Source: Streptomyces curacoi
Lineage (GTDB): Bacteria; Actinomycetota; Actinomycetes; Streptomycetales; Streptomycetaceae
Direction: 5' to 3'
Length of the DNA: 64,000 bases
NCBI RefSeq assembly: GCF_001513975.1
Contig: NZ_KQ947992.1
Location: forward strand, 329,634 to 393,633
Numbering within the stretch: position 1 is the stretch's first letter; every line of letters starts with the position of its first letter. A program made the translations under genes and the position numbers. Positions 32,109 through 40,632 of this stretch are shown here, piece by piece. The notes beneath the pieces are model-generated. The model saw only the letters and a program-made list of their open reading frames with translations. It was not told where the DNA came from and ran no database searches.

Positions 32109-34210
32109 TGGGCGGTTGCCTTCTTCTCGCTGGAGGACAGGGCGGGGGACTGGGCCTGGATCGCCGTGATGGCGACGGTGTTGACGATGTCCTGGACGAG
32201 GGCGCCCCGGGACAGGTCGTTGACCGGCTTGCGCAGACCCTGCAGGACGGGGCCGACGGCGATCGCACCGGCGGAGCGCTGCACGGCCTTGTAGGTGTTG
32301 TTGCCGGTGTTGAGGTCGGGGAAGATCAGCACGCTGGCCTGGCCGGCGACCTCGGAGTCCGGCAGCTTGGTCGCGGCGACCGACGGCTCCACGGCCGCGT
32401 CGTACTGGATCGGCCCCTCGATCTTCAGGTCGGTCCTGCGCTGCCGCACCAGCTCCGTCGCCTCGCGCACCTTGTCGACGTCGGCGCCCGACCCCGACGT
32501 ACCGGTGGAGTACGACAGCATCGCGATCCGCGGCTCCACGCCGAACCGCTGGGCGGTGGCCGCCGACTGGATGGCGATGTCGGCCAGCTGCTCGGCGTTC
32601 GGGTCGGGGTTCACGGCGCAGTCGCCGTAGACGAGCACCTTGTCGGCGAGGCACATGAAGAAGACGGACGACACGATGGAGGCGTCCGGGTTGGTCTTGA
32701 TGATCTCGAAGGCCGGCCGGATGGTCGCGGCCGTCGAGTGGACGGACCCGGAGACCATGCCGTCCGCGAGCCCCTCCTGCACCATCAGGGTCCCGAAGTA
32801 GTTCACATCGCTGACGACGTCGTACGCCAGCTCCACCGTGACCCCCTTGTGGGCGCGCAGCTGGGCGTACTTCTCGGCGAAGGCGTCGCGCAGCTCGCTG
32901 GTGGCCGGGTCGATCAGCTGGGCGTCGGCCAGGTCGATACCGAGGTCGGCGGCCTTCTTGCGGATCTGGTCGACGGGGCCGAGGAGTGTGAGGTCGCAGA
33001 CGTTCCGCCGCAGCAGCACCTCGGCGGCGTGCAGGACGCGGGCCTCGGTGCCCTCGGGCAGCACGATGCGCCGCAGGTGCGAGCGGGCCTGCTCCAGGAG
33101 CTTGTGCTCGAACATCATCGGCGTCACCCGGTCGCTGCTCGGCGCCGAGACGCGCTTGATCAGGTCGCCGGTGTCGACGTACCGCTCGAAGAGGCCGAGG
33201 GCGGTCTCCGCCTTGCGCGGGGTGGCCGCGTTCAGCTTCCCCTCCAGGGAGAAGAGCTGCTCGGCGGTGGGGAAGCTGTAACCGGGCACCGACAGCACGG
33301 GGGTGCCCGGCGCGAGGCGGGCGGCGAGGGTGAGGATCTCGTCGCCGGGCCGCTCGTCCAGGGTGAGCAGCACCCCGGCGATCGGCGGGGTGCCGGCGCT
33401 GTGCGCGGCGAGGGCGCCGACGACCAGGTCGGCGCGGTCGCCCGGGGTGACGACCAGGGCGCCCGGGGTCAGGGCGTTCAGGAAGTTCGGCAGCATCGCG
33501 CCGCCGAACACGAAGTCGAGGGCGTCGCGCGAGAGCCCGGAGTCGTCGCCGAGCAGCACCTTCGCGCCGAGGGCCTGGGAGATCTGGGCGACGGTGGGCG
33601 CGGAGAGGGCGGGCTCGTCCGGGACGACGTAACAGGGCACGGGCAGCCGCGACCGAAGCCGCTCGGCGATCTCGTCCCGGTCGTCCCGGGCGACCCGGTT
33701 GGTGACCATGGCGAGCACGTCACAGCCGAGCCCCTCGTACGCCCGGTAGGCGTTGCGCGTCTCGGCCAGCACCGCCTCGGTGGTCTGCTTCCGCCCGCCG
33801 ACGACGGGTATCACGGACGCGCCGAACTCGTTGGCGAGCCGGGCGTTGAGGGACAGCTCGTCCGGGAGCTGGGTGTCGGCGTAGTCGGTGCCGAGGACGA
33901 GGACGACGTCGTAGTCGCGGGTGACGACGTGGAACCGGTCGACCAGCGTGGACACCAGCTCGTCGGTCCCGCGCTCGGCCTGGAGGGCGGACGCCTCGTG
34001 GTAGTCCATGCCGTAGACCGTCGCCGGGTCCTGGGACAGGCGGTAGCGGGCACGCAGCAGCTCGAACAGGCGGTCGGGGGCGTGGTGCACCAGTGGCCGG
34101 AACACCCCCACCCGGTCGACCTGGCGGGTCAGGAGCTCCATGACCCCCAGTTCGACGACCTGGCGGCCGTCGCCGCGGTCGATGCCGGTCACGTACACGC
34201 TGCGCGTCAC
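32105..34210 (-). CDS. pta: Phosphate acetyltransferase with N-terminal P-loop regulatory domain
   Basis: 701 aa from GTG 34210, with GGAG suitably upstream. The N-terminal 350 residues form the BioD-like P-loop/DRTGG module of long Pta enzymes (SVYVTGIDRGDGRQVVELGV; GGAMLPNFLNALTPGALVVT). The C-terminal half is the catalytic PTA_PTB domain (LPEGTEARVLHAAEVLLRRN, VSGSVHSTAATIRP, SYSTGTSGSGADVDKV, FPDLNTGNNTYKAVQRSAGA). It converts acetyl-CoA and phosphate to acetyl phosphate and CoA. Coupled to ackA by a four-base overlap; divergent from pfkA. Confidence 0.96.
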   Translation of the reverse strand: MTRSVYVTGIDRGDGRQVVELGVMELLTRQVDRVGVFRPLVHHAPDRLFELLRARYRLSQDPATVYGMDYHEASALQAERGTDELVSTLVDRFHVVTRDYDVVLVLGTDYADTQLPDELSLNARLANEFGASVIPVVGGRKQTTEAVLAETRNAYRAYEGLGCDVLAMVTNRVARDDRDEIAERLRSRLPVPCYVVPDEPALSAPTVAQISQALGAKVLLGDDSGLSRDALDFVFGGAMLPNFLNALTPGALVVTPGDRADLVVGALAAHSAGTPPIAGVLLTLDERPGDEILTLAARLAPGTPVLSVPGYSFPTAEQLFSLEGKLNAATPRKAETALGLFERYVDTGDLIKRVSAPSSDRVTPMMFEHKLLEQARSHLRRIVLPEGTEARVLHAAEVLLRRNVCDLTLLGPVDQIRKKAADLGIDLADAQLIDPATSELRDAFAEKYAQLRAHKGVTVELAYDVVSDVNYFGTLMVQEGLADGMVSGSVHSTAATIRPAFEIIKTNPDASIVSSVFFMCLADKVLVYGDCAVNPDPNAEQLADIAIQSAATAQRFGVEPRIAMLSYSTGTSGSGADVDKVREATELVRQRRTDLKIEGPIQYDAAVEPSVAATKLPDSEVAGQASVLIFPDLNTGNNTYKAVQRSAGAIAVGPVLQGLRKPVNDLSRGALVQDIVNTVAITAIQAQSPALSSSEKKATAQ

Positions 34211-34532
34211 GCGTGCTCTCCGTTTCGTCTGTCGGCGGCTGTTCGTGTGTCGGTGGCTTGGCGGAGCCTTTTGGGTGGTTCCGATCCGATCACAGGGTCG
34301 CAAAATCGCCCACAGGGGTGAGCGAAACCCTCTTGACAATACCCTTGCAGATGGATAAGGCGCCCGTCAGGATCGAGGGTCGGACAGGGGTGGCGGGAGG
34401 GCTGGAAGGGCCGGGATCAAGGGTCGAACGGGGCAGATCCGGACGCATTGGGCGGAAGCGGTATCGTCTCGGGGGACGTGAAACAATCGGATTGGCTCAC
34501 CGGTATCCACAGCGAGCAGGAGACACAGCACG
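34211..34532. other. Divergent pta/pfkA promoter region
   Basis: 322 bp without a gene. It contains TTGACA at 34333-34338 followed after 17 bases by TAAGGC (34356-34361), a possible HrdB-type promoter reading towards pfkA. No operator-like palindrome stands out. Confidence 0.55.
34333..34361 (+). promoter_or_regulatory. Putative sigma-70-type promoter for pfkA
   Basis: Consensus -35 TTGACA with a weak -10 TAAGGC at 17-bp spacing, 172 bp before the pfkA start. Confidence 0.45.
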
Positions 34533-35558
34533 ATGCGTATCGGAGTTCTCACCGCAGGCGGCGACTGCCCCGGCCTGAACGCCGTGATCCGGTCGGTCGT
34601 GCACCGAGCCGTCGCGCATTTCGGCGACGAGGTGATCGGCTTCGAGGACGGATACGCGGGCCTGCTGGACGGCCACTACCGCAACCTCGACCTGGAGGCG
34701 GTCGGCGGCATCCTGGCCCGCGGCGGCACCATCCTGGGTTCGTCCAGGCTGGAGCGCGACCGGCTGCGCGAGGCCTGCGACAACGCCCCCGACATCGCGC
34801 GCGACTTCGGTATCGACGCACTGATCCCGATCGGCGGCGAGGGCACCCTCACGGCGGCCCGCATGCTCTCGGACGCGGGTCTGCCGGTGGTCGGGGTGCC
34901 CAAGACGATCGACAACGACATCTCGTCGACGGACCGCACGTTCGGCTTCGACACGGCGGTCGGCGTCGCCACGGAGGCGATGGACCGCCTGAAGACGACG
35001 GCCGAGTCCCACCAGCGTGTGATGGTCGTGGAGGTCATGGGCCGCCACGCGGGCTGGATCGCCCTGGAGTCCGGCATGGCGGCCGGCGCGCACGGCATCT
35101 GCCTGCCCGAGCGTCCCTTCGACCCGGCCGACCTGGTCAAGATGGTCGAGGAGCGCTTCTCGCGCGGCAAGAAGTTCGCGGTGATCTGTGTCGCCGAGGG
35201 CGCCCACCCCGCCGACGGCACCATGGACTACGGCAAGGGCGAGATCGACCAGTACGGCCACGAGCGCTTCCAGGGCATCGGCACCGCACTCGCCTTCGAG
35301 CTGGAACGCCGCCTCGGCAAGGAGGCCAAGCCGGTCATCCTCGGCCACGTCCAGCGCGGTGGCACGCCGACGGCGTACGACCGGGTCCTCGCCACCCGCT
35401 TCGGCTGGCACGCGGTGGAGGCCGCGCACCGGGGCGAGTTCGGCAAGATGACCGCGCTGCGGGGCACCGACATCGTGATGGTGCCGCTGGCGGAGGCGGT
35501 CACCGAGCTGAAGACGGTGCCGAAGGACCGGATGGACGAGGCGGAGTCGGTGTTCTAG
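34533..35558 (+). CDS. pfkA: 6-phosphofructokinase
   Basis: 341 aa. MRIGVLTAGGDCPGLNAVIR is the nucleotide-binding start; IGGEGTLTAA is the GG(E/D)G(S/T) site, whose final Gly is the ATP-type rather than the pyrophosphate-type residue; PKTIDNDISSTD holds the catalytic Asp; MGRHAGWIALESG and GHVQRGGTPTAYDRV bind fructose 6-phosphate. It phosphorylates fructose 6-phosphate in glycolysis. AGGAG lies 13 bases before the ATG. Convergent with the XRE gene. Confidence 0.96.
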   Translation: MRIGVLTAGGDCPGLNAVIRSVVHRAVAHFGDEVIGFEDGYAGLLDGHYRNLDLEAVGGILARGGTILGSSRLERDRLREACDNAPDIARDFGIDALIPIGGEGTLTAARMLSDAGLPVVGVPKTIDNDISSTDRTFGFDTAVGVATEAMDRLKTTAESHQRVMVVEVMGRHAGWIALESGMAAGAHGICLPERPFDPADLVKMVEERFSRGKKFAVICVAEGAHPADGTMDYGKGEIDQYGHERFQGIGTALAFELERRLGKEAKPVILGHVQRGGTPTAYDRVLATRFGWHAVEAAHRGEFGKMTALRGTDIVMVPLAEAVTELKTVPKDRMDEAESVF

Positions 35559-35609
35559 CGCCGGGCGCCCCGCCCTCCGGGGGCATGGGAGGGAGCGACC
35601 ACTGAGGGT

Positions 35610-36350
35610 TCAGCGGCCCCTTCCCTCGACCGCCCCCCAGAAGTGCTCCACGATGCGGTCCAGGAACGCACGGCCGCCCTCGCTGGAGTCGCTGCCGCCA
35701 CCGCCCCAGCTGAGCGTGGCGGCCATCTGCCCCTGGTAGTTCTGGTGCAGGGCCTGCAGGGTGTCCCCCAGGATGCTCCGGTCCAGGGGCACCATCTTGC
35801 CGACCGGCCGTACATACGCCTGCCAGCGCGTCGTCACGGCGCTGCGCAGCAACTCCGCGAGCTTGGTCTCGCGGCCCGTGACCGTGATGAAGTCCGGCAG
35901 CGACAGGCCGAGGACGTCGGCGAGCGCGGCGGACTGCCGCTCGGTGCCGCGCCACTCGTCGTGCTCCTCCATACGGAGATACACGGGGAGCTCGTGCCCC
36001 ACGGTGCGGGCCACGTCCTCGGGGGCGAGCCCGCGGGCGATCCGGTGCTCGCGCAGGGTGCGCGGTTTGCCGAGCAGCTCGGCGGGCGAGCACCACAGCA
36101 CGCCCGCGAGGGCCGTGAGCTCGTTGTTGGCGGGCGAGGCGAGCCCGCGCTCCCAGGCGACGACGAGGTCCTGGGTGACGTAGGGGAGTCCGTACGAGGC
36201 TCGCATCCCGTAGGCGACGTGTTCCGGCCCCATGTTGAGGGCGGCGCGCAGTCTGCGGGCGGCGGGGGCGTTGAAGGGGGGAGCGGGCTGGTTCTGCGGG
36301 CGGGGACGGTGAGGCTGGTTCGGTTGAGCTGGGGGTCGGCGCACGGCCAC
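35610..36350 (-). CDS. XRE-type helix-turn-helix DNA-binding protein
   Basis: About 246 aa from GTG 36350 (the start is uncertain; no ribosome binding site is evident). After a Pro/Gln-rich N-terminus there are two HTH-like units: ALNMGPEHVAYGMRASYGLP with WERGLASPANNELTALAGVL, and RTLREHRIARGLAPEDVART with YLRMEEHDEWRGTERQSAAL. A helical C-terminal domain follows. Such double-HTH proteins are widespread in Streptomyces and generally uncharacterised. It is divergent from the first NB-ARC/TPR gene, with 426 bp between the starts. Confidence 0.8.
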   Translation of the reverse strand: MAVRRPPAQPNQPHRPRPQNQPAPPFNAPAARRLRAALNMGPEHVAYGMRASYGLPYVTQDLVVAWERGLASPANNELTALAGVLWCSPAELLGKPRTLREHRIARGLAPEDVARTVGHELPVYLRMEEHDEWRGTERQSAALADVLGLSLPDFITVTGRETKLAELLRSAVTTRWQAYVRPVGKMVPLDRSILGDTLQALHQNYQGQMAATLSWGGGGSDSSEGGRAFLDRIVEHFWGAVEGRGR

Positions 36351-36776
36351 AACGTAGGCGGTGCGGAGTGGGGTGGCTACGGTCTGTTCGGCCAGGATCA
36401 CGGATCGTAGGAAGATACGGCTACTGGTGGGTTCGGAACTGGTGGTAGATCGTCTGCCGGTGGGTGGGGTGACGGGGAGGCGGCGGTGAACCTTCGGTCC
36501 AGGTGAGGTCCGTGAGTGGTGACGGTCGATGAAGGGCAAGGTCGGGGGGCATATTCGCGAGTATGTACGCACTGTGACCTCCTGATTGCCTGCCGTTGTG
36601 CGGGTGGGCCGTGTGGGCGGGCCTCGAAGGTGAGTACGGCGTGGTCGACGCGCCGACCGGCGGAGGGAGGCGGGCGGGACGCGGCTCGATTCCGACGTTC
36701 GCCGCGCTGCCGTGACCGTGCGGGCCCGCGTACCGTGTGGGCACGCGGAATTCGGGAGCGGCACGGGGGACGCGCG
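36351..36776. other. Divergent promoter region between the XRE and NB-ARC/TPR genes
   Basis: 426 bp with no supported gene. An AT-richer stretch around 36550-36575 (ATATTCGCGAGTATGTACG) is the best place for a promoter but matches no clear consensus. GGGGGA before ATG 36777 serves as ribosome binding site. Confidence 0.5.
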
Positions 36777-38921
36777 ATGGTCGGCGAGTACGGCGGGGAT
36801 CATCTCGATCTGCGGGGCGGGGACTTCAAGGGGCCCGTGGTGACCAAGGGGAACTTCTACCAGCAGGCGGCGGCGCCCACGGCGTTGGACGCGCTGCCTG
36901 CGCGGGCCGCGGGATTCACCGGGCGGGACGACGAACTGGGCCGACTCCTCGACGCCTTAGACCCGTCCGCGGCCGGCGGCGGCTCGGTGCCGGTGCTGGT
37001 CGCTGCCTTGTCCGGACTCGGCGGCGTGGGAAAGACCGCGCTCGCGGTGGAGGCGGCTCACCGGGCGTGTGCGAAGGGGTGGTTTCCGGGCGGGGTGCTC
37101 TTCCTGGATCTGCACGGGTACGACGACGATCCCGTGACGGGGGAGCAGGCGCTGGAGGCGTTGCTGCGGGCGCTCGGAGTGGAGCCGGAGCACATTCCGG
37201 TGCGGGCGGATGAGCGGGGCGCGCTGTTTCGGTCGCTGCTCGCGGAGCGGGGGCGGGAGCGGGGGGCGGTGCTGGTGGTGGCCGACAACGCCTCCTCGCC
37301 GGATCAGGTGCGGCCACTCCTTCCCGGGGACGTACGGCACCGCCTGCTGGTCACCTCGCGCAGCAAGCTGCCGCAACTGGGGGCCAGATTGCTGGCGTTG
37401 GGGGAGCTGGCGCCGCAGGAGGCGTACGAGCTCCTCGACCGTGCCCTGCGGATCGCGGATCCGGCCGACAGCCGTATCGCCGGCGAGGCCGAGGCGGCCA
37501 TGCGACTCGCCCGCCGCTGCGGGCAGCTGCCGCTCGCACTCCAGATCGCGGCGGCGCTGCTGGTGCTGGACGGGGACAGGCCCGTCGCCGAACTCGCCGC
37601 CGGGCTTTCCGAGTCCCGCGACCGGCTGGCCCACCTTGACGACGGTGAGCGCAGCGTGCGCGCCGCCTTCGACCTGTCGTACCGGCGTCTGCCCGCTGAT
37701 CAGGCCCGGTTGCTGCGGCTGCTTGCCCTGGCTCCGGGGGCGGAGGTGACCGAGGCGGCCGTAACGGCCCTGACCGGCGAGGACGTCCCGCCGAGCCGGA
37801 CCTTGGCCGCGCTGACTCGCGCTCACCTCGTCGAGCGGGGGAGCAGGCGAGGGCGGTGGCGGTTGCACGACCTGGTGCGGGCCTTCGGAGCCGGCGTGGT
37901 GGCGGGGGACCCGGAGTTGCGGAAGGAGGGAGAGGCGGCTCGGGAGCGGGTGCTGGACTTCTACGTGCGGTGGGTGACGGCGGCTGACGACCGGTTGCGG
38001 TGGCTGCCCGGGACGGCGGAGCCGGAGCGGTTCGCGGACCGGGCTGAGGCGCTGGCGTGGCTGGACGGGGAGCGGGCCGGGCTGGTGGCGGCCGTGTCGT
38101 GGGGGCGCGAAAAGCGGTTCGCGAGCAGAGCGGTGCGGCTGGCCCAGTGTCTGAGGGTGTACCTCGACTGGCGGCGGCATTTCGACGACCTGACCACCGT
38201 CATGCGCACCGTCCTGGAGGTCGCCCACCGCGCTGGGGACCGCCACCACGAGGCCACCGCATGGACCAGCCTCGGCCTCGCTCTGCGGGAGGCGGACCGG
38301 GTGGCGGAGGCGATCGAGGCGCACACCCGTGCCCGTGACCTGTTCCGGGCCGACGGCGACTGTCACCGAGAGGCCGCGGCGTGGAACAACCTCGGCCTCG
38401 CCCTGCGGGCGGCGGACCGGGTGGCGGAGGCCATGGAGGCCCACAGGCGTGCCCGTGATCTGTCCCGGGCCGAGGGCGACCGTCACGGGGAGGCCACCGC
38501 GTGGAACAACCTCGGCCTCGCCCTGAGGAAGGCGGACCGGGTGGCGGAGGCGATCGAGGCCCATACCCGTGCCCGTGACCTGTTCCGGGCCGACGGCGAC
38601 CGTCACGGGGAGGCCACAGCATGGAACAACCTCGGCCTCGCCCTGGAGGAAGCGGGCCGGGTGGCGGACGAGATCGCGGCATACGGCAAAGCCCTGGAGA
38701 TCCACCGGGAGTTCGAGGACTGGCACAGGGCCGGCGTAACCCTCGGAAACCTGGCCGTCGCCCACGAGGACGCCCGCCTCCCCGCCGACGCCCATGCCTA
38801 CTGGCTCCAGGCCGCCGACGCCTACACCCAGGCCCAGGCCACCAACGAAGCCGCCATCGCCCGTGCGCGTGCCGCAGCGGTGGACGGCACGCCTCAGGCC
38901 GCTCCTCCCGTCACCCCTTGA
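36777..38921 (+). CDS. NB-ARC/TPR STAND ATPase (NLR-like) with N-terminal GDH-RGG-GPV tag
   Basis: 714 aa. Residues 5-24 read Y-G-G-D-H-L-D-L-R-G-G-D-F-K-G-P-V-V-T-K, a tag nearly identical to the end of the nucleosidase at 44163. FTGRDDEL then begins the ATPase: P-loop SGLGGVGKTA (79-88), Walker B VLVVADN, sensor LLVTSRS, GLPL-like QLPLALQIA, and a winged-helix (DQARLLRLLALAPGAE, RWRLHDLVRAFG). C-terminal TPRs (about 470-690) include four 40-residue repeats encoded by 120-bp near-identical units. Such proteins sense a trigger through the TPRs and oligomerise on ATP binding. The 3' end overlaps the convergent ABC permease gene by 11 bases. No effector domain is fused. Confidence 0.88.
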   Translation: MVGEYGGDHLDLRGGDFKGPVVTKGNFYQQAAAPTALDALPARAAGFTGRDDELGRLLDALDPSAAGGGSVPVLVAALSGLGGVGKTALAVEAAHRACAKGWFPGGVLFLDLHGYDDDPVTGEQALEALLRALGVEPEHIPVRADERGALFRSLLAERGRERGAVLVVADNASSPDQVRPLLPGDVRHRLLVTSRSKLPQLGARLLALGELAPQEAYELLDRALRIADPADSRIAGEAEAAMRLARRCGQLPLALQIAAALLVLDGDRPVAELAAGLSESRDRLAHLDDGERSVRAAFDLSYRRLPADQARLLRLLALAPGAEVTEAAVTALTGEDVPPSRTLAALTRAHLVERGSRRGRWRLHDLVRAFGAGVVAGDPELRKEGEAARERVLDFYVRWVTAADDRLRWLPGTAEPERFADRAEALAWLDGERAGLVAAVSWGREKRFASRAVRLAQCLRVYLDWRRHFDDLTTVMRTVLEVAHRAGDRHHEATAWTSLGLALREADRVAEAIEAHTRARDLFRADGDCHREAAAWNNLGLALRAADRVAEAMEAHRRARDLSRAEGDRHGEATAWNNLGLALRKADRVAEAIEAHTRARDLFRADGDRHGEATAWNNLGLALEEAGRVADEIAAYGKALEIHREFEDWHRAGVTLGNLAVAHEDARLPADAHAYWLQAADAYTQAQATNEAAIARARAAAVDGTPQAAPPVTP
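38221..38700 (+). repeat. Four 120-bp tandem repeats encoding TPRs
   Basis: Exact 120-bp periodicity (for example GCGGACCGGGTGGCGGAGG at about 38291, 38411 and 38531, and a diverged copy at 38651). Each unit encodes a 40-residue TPR containing AWNNLGLAL and HTRARDLF. The high nucleotide identity suggests recent expansion or homogenisation of the sensor region. Confidence 0.85.
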
Positions 38922-39750
38922 CCGCCCCGCCCAACGCGAACCCACCGCCCAACCGCCGGGCCACCAGCACATAAAGCAAAATCACCGGCGTCGAGTAGAT
39001 GACCGAGAACGCCGCCAACTGCCCGTACACCACAGTCCCCCGATTACCGAAGAACTCATTGATGCTCACCGCCGCCGGCATCTGATCCGGTGTGAGCAGC
39101 AGCATGAACGGGACGAAGAAATTCCCCCACATCATCACGAACGAGAACACCGTCACCACCGCCATCCCCGGCCCCATCAGCGGCAGCACGATCCGTACCA
39201 GTGACTGAAGCGACGACGCCCCGTCCGTCCAGGCCGCCTCCTCCAGTTCCTTCGGCACCCCGTCCATGAAGTTCTTCATCAGCCAGATGGCGAACGGCAA
39301 TTGGGACGCGGCGAAGAAGAAGATCGTCCCCTGGAGGGTGTCGATCAGGTTCACCTGCACGAACAGCGCGTACACCGGCACCATGATCGCCGTGATCGGC
39401 AGGCTCGTCGCGAAGAGGATCGTCAGCAGGAACGGCCGGTTCAGGCGCGAACGGAACCGCGACAGCGGATAGGCGGCCAGCGCCGCACACACCACCGTCA
39501 GCGCGGTCCCCCCGCCGCACAGCAGCAGGCTGTTCAGTAGCGGCGTGAAGGTGATCTCCGGGGTCAGGACGGCGTCGAAGTTGTCCAGGGTCACGCCGTC
39601 GGGGACCTTCACCCGGAGGTCGGCGTCCGTGTCCAGGGAGGACAGGATCACCCACGCCAGCGGGAGGGCGAACGCGGCGGCGACCGCCAGGAGGCCCGCG
39701 TCGGCGGCCAGGCGGTGAGTGGTCCTGTGGGACGAGAGGGGCCGGGGCAT
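38911..39750 (-). CDS. Sugar ABC transporter permease (CUT1, MalG type)
   Basis: 279 aa from ATG 39750, with GGAGGT ten bases upstream overlapping the end of the first permease gene. Six hydrophobic segments and the EAA loop EEAAWTDGASSLQSLVRIVL identify an inner-membrane component of a CUT1 sugar importer. It pairs with the permease at 39756. No ATPase gene is nearby, as usual for Streptomyces systems that share MsiK. Confidence 0.92.
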   Translation of the reverse strand: MPRPLSSHRTTHRLAADAGLLAVAAAFALPLAWVILSSLDTDADLRVKVPDGVTLDNFDAVLTPEITFTPLLNSLLLCGGGTALTVVCAALAAYPLSRFRSRLNRPFLLTILFATSLPITAIMVPVYALFVQVNLIDTLQGTIFFFAASQLPFAIWLMKNFMDGVPKELEEAAWTDGASSLQSLVRIVLPLMGPGMAVVTVFSFVMMWGNFFVPFMLLLTPDQMPAAVSINEFFGNRGTVVYGQLAAFSVIYSTPVILLYVLVARRLGGGFALGGAVKG

Positions 39751-39755
39751 GGGCG

Positions 39756-40622
39756 TCAGACCTCCGTTCGCAGCAGGCGCAGGTAGACCACCGAGAACAA
39801 CGAGCCCACCACCAGCAGCAGGAGGGCCACCGCCGTGCCGTAGCCGATCATGCTCTTCTGGAAGGCCTCCTCGTACATGAAGAGCGGAAGCGTCTGGCTC
39901 CTGCCTCCCGGGCCGCCCCTCGTCATCACCCAGATCAGGCCGAAGACGGACAGGGTCTGGAGCGTGATCAGCATCAGGTTGGTGCCGATGGAGCGGCGGA
40001 TCATCGGGAGCGTGATGTGCCACATACGGCGCCAGCCGCCCGCCCCGTCGACCTCCGCCGCCTCCGTGATCTCCTTGGGGATCTCGCCGAGCGCCGCCGA
40101 GTACACCAGCATCGAGAAGGCCGTACCCCGCCAGACGTTCGCGAACGACACCGCCAGGATCGGAAGCGTGAACAGCCAGTTCTGGGTGGGGAGATGGAGC
40201 CAGTCGAGGATGGCGTTCAAGGTGCCCTCGCGGCGGAAGAAGGCGTAGAGGAGAAAGCCGGCGACGACCTCCGGCAGCACCCATGCCGCGATGACGACGG
40301 CGCCGACCAGCGTGCGAACGGGCTTCGACGCGCGCCGCATCAGTGCCGCCAGGGCCAGGCCCAGGGTGTTCTGACCGAGCAGGGCGGATACGACGGTGAA
40401 GACGAGGGTGAGCCACACGGCGTTGCGGAACGCCTCGTCGTCGAACGCCGTACGGAAGTTGTCGAAGCCGACGAACGACTCCTGTGCCTGCCCGGTGAGT
40501 TGGAGGTCGGTGAAGGCGATGTAGGCGCAGTACGCGATCGGGCCGGCGAGGAAGAGGAGCAGGAGGACGACGGCCGGGGTGAGGGTGAGGGCGCGGGTGA
40601 GGGAACGGGCGGCGTTCCTCAT
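39756..40622 (-). CDS. Sugar ABC transporter permease (CUT1, MalF type)
   Basis: 288 aa from ATG 40622. Six membrane segments (first PAVVLLLLFLAGPIAYCAYI) and the EAA loop EAAEVDGAGGWRRMWHITLP. It is the first permease of the three-gene importer and follows the binding-protein gene by ten bases. Forms a heterodimeric channel with the MalG-type protein. Confidence 0.92.
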   Translation of the reverse strand: MRNAARSLTRALTLTPAVVLLLLFLAGPIAYCAYIAFTDLQLTGQAQESFVGFDNFRTAFDDEAFRNAVWLTLVFTVVSALLGQNTLGLALAALMRRASKPVRTLVGAVVIAAWVLPEVVAGFLLYAFFRREGTLNAILDWLHLPTQNWLFTLPILAVSFANVWRGTAFSMLVYSAALGEIPKEITEAAEVDGAGGWRRMWHITLPMIRRSIGTNLMLITLQTLSVFGLIWVMTRGGPGGRSQTLPLFMYEEAFQKSMIGYGTAVALLLLVVGSLFSVVYLRLLRTEV

Positions 40623-40632
40623 GAGCGGCAGC

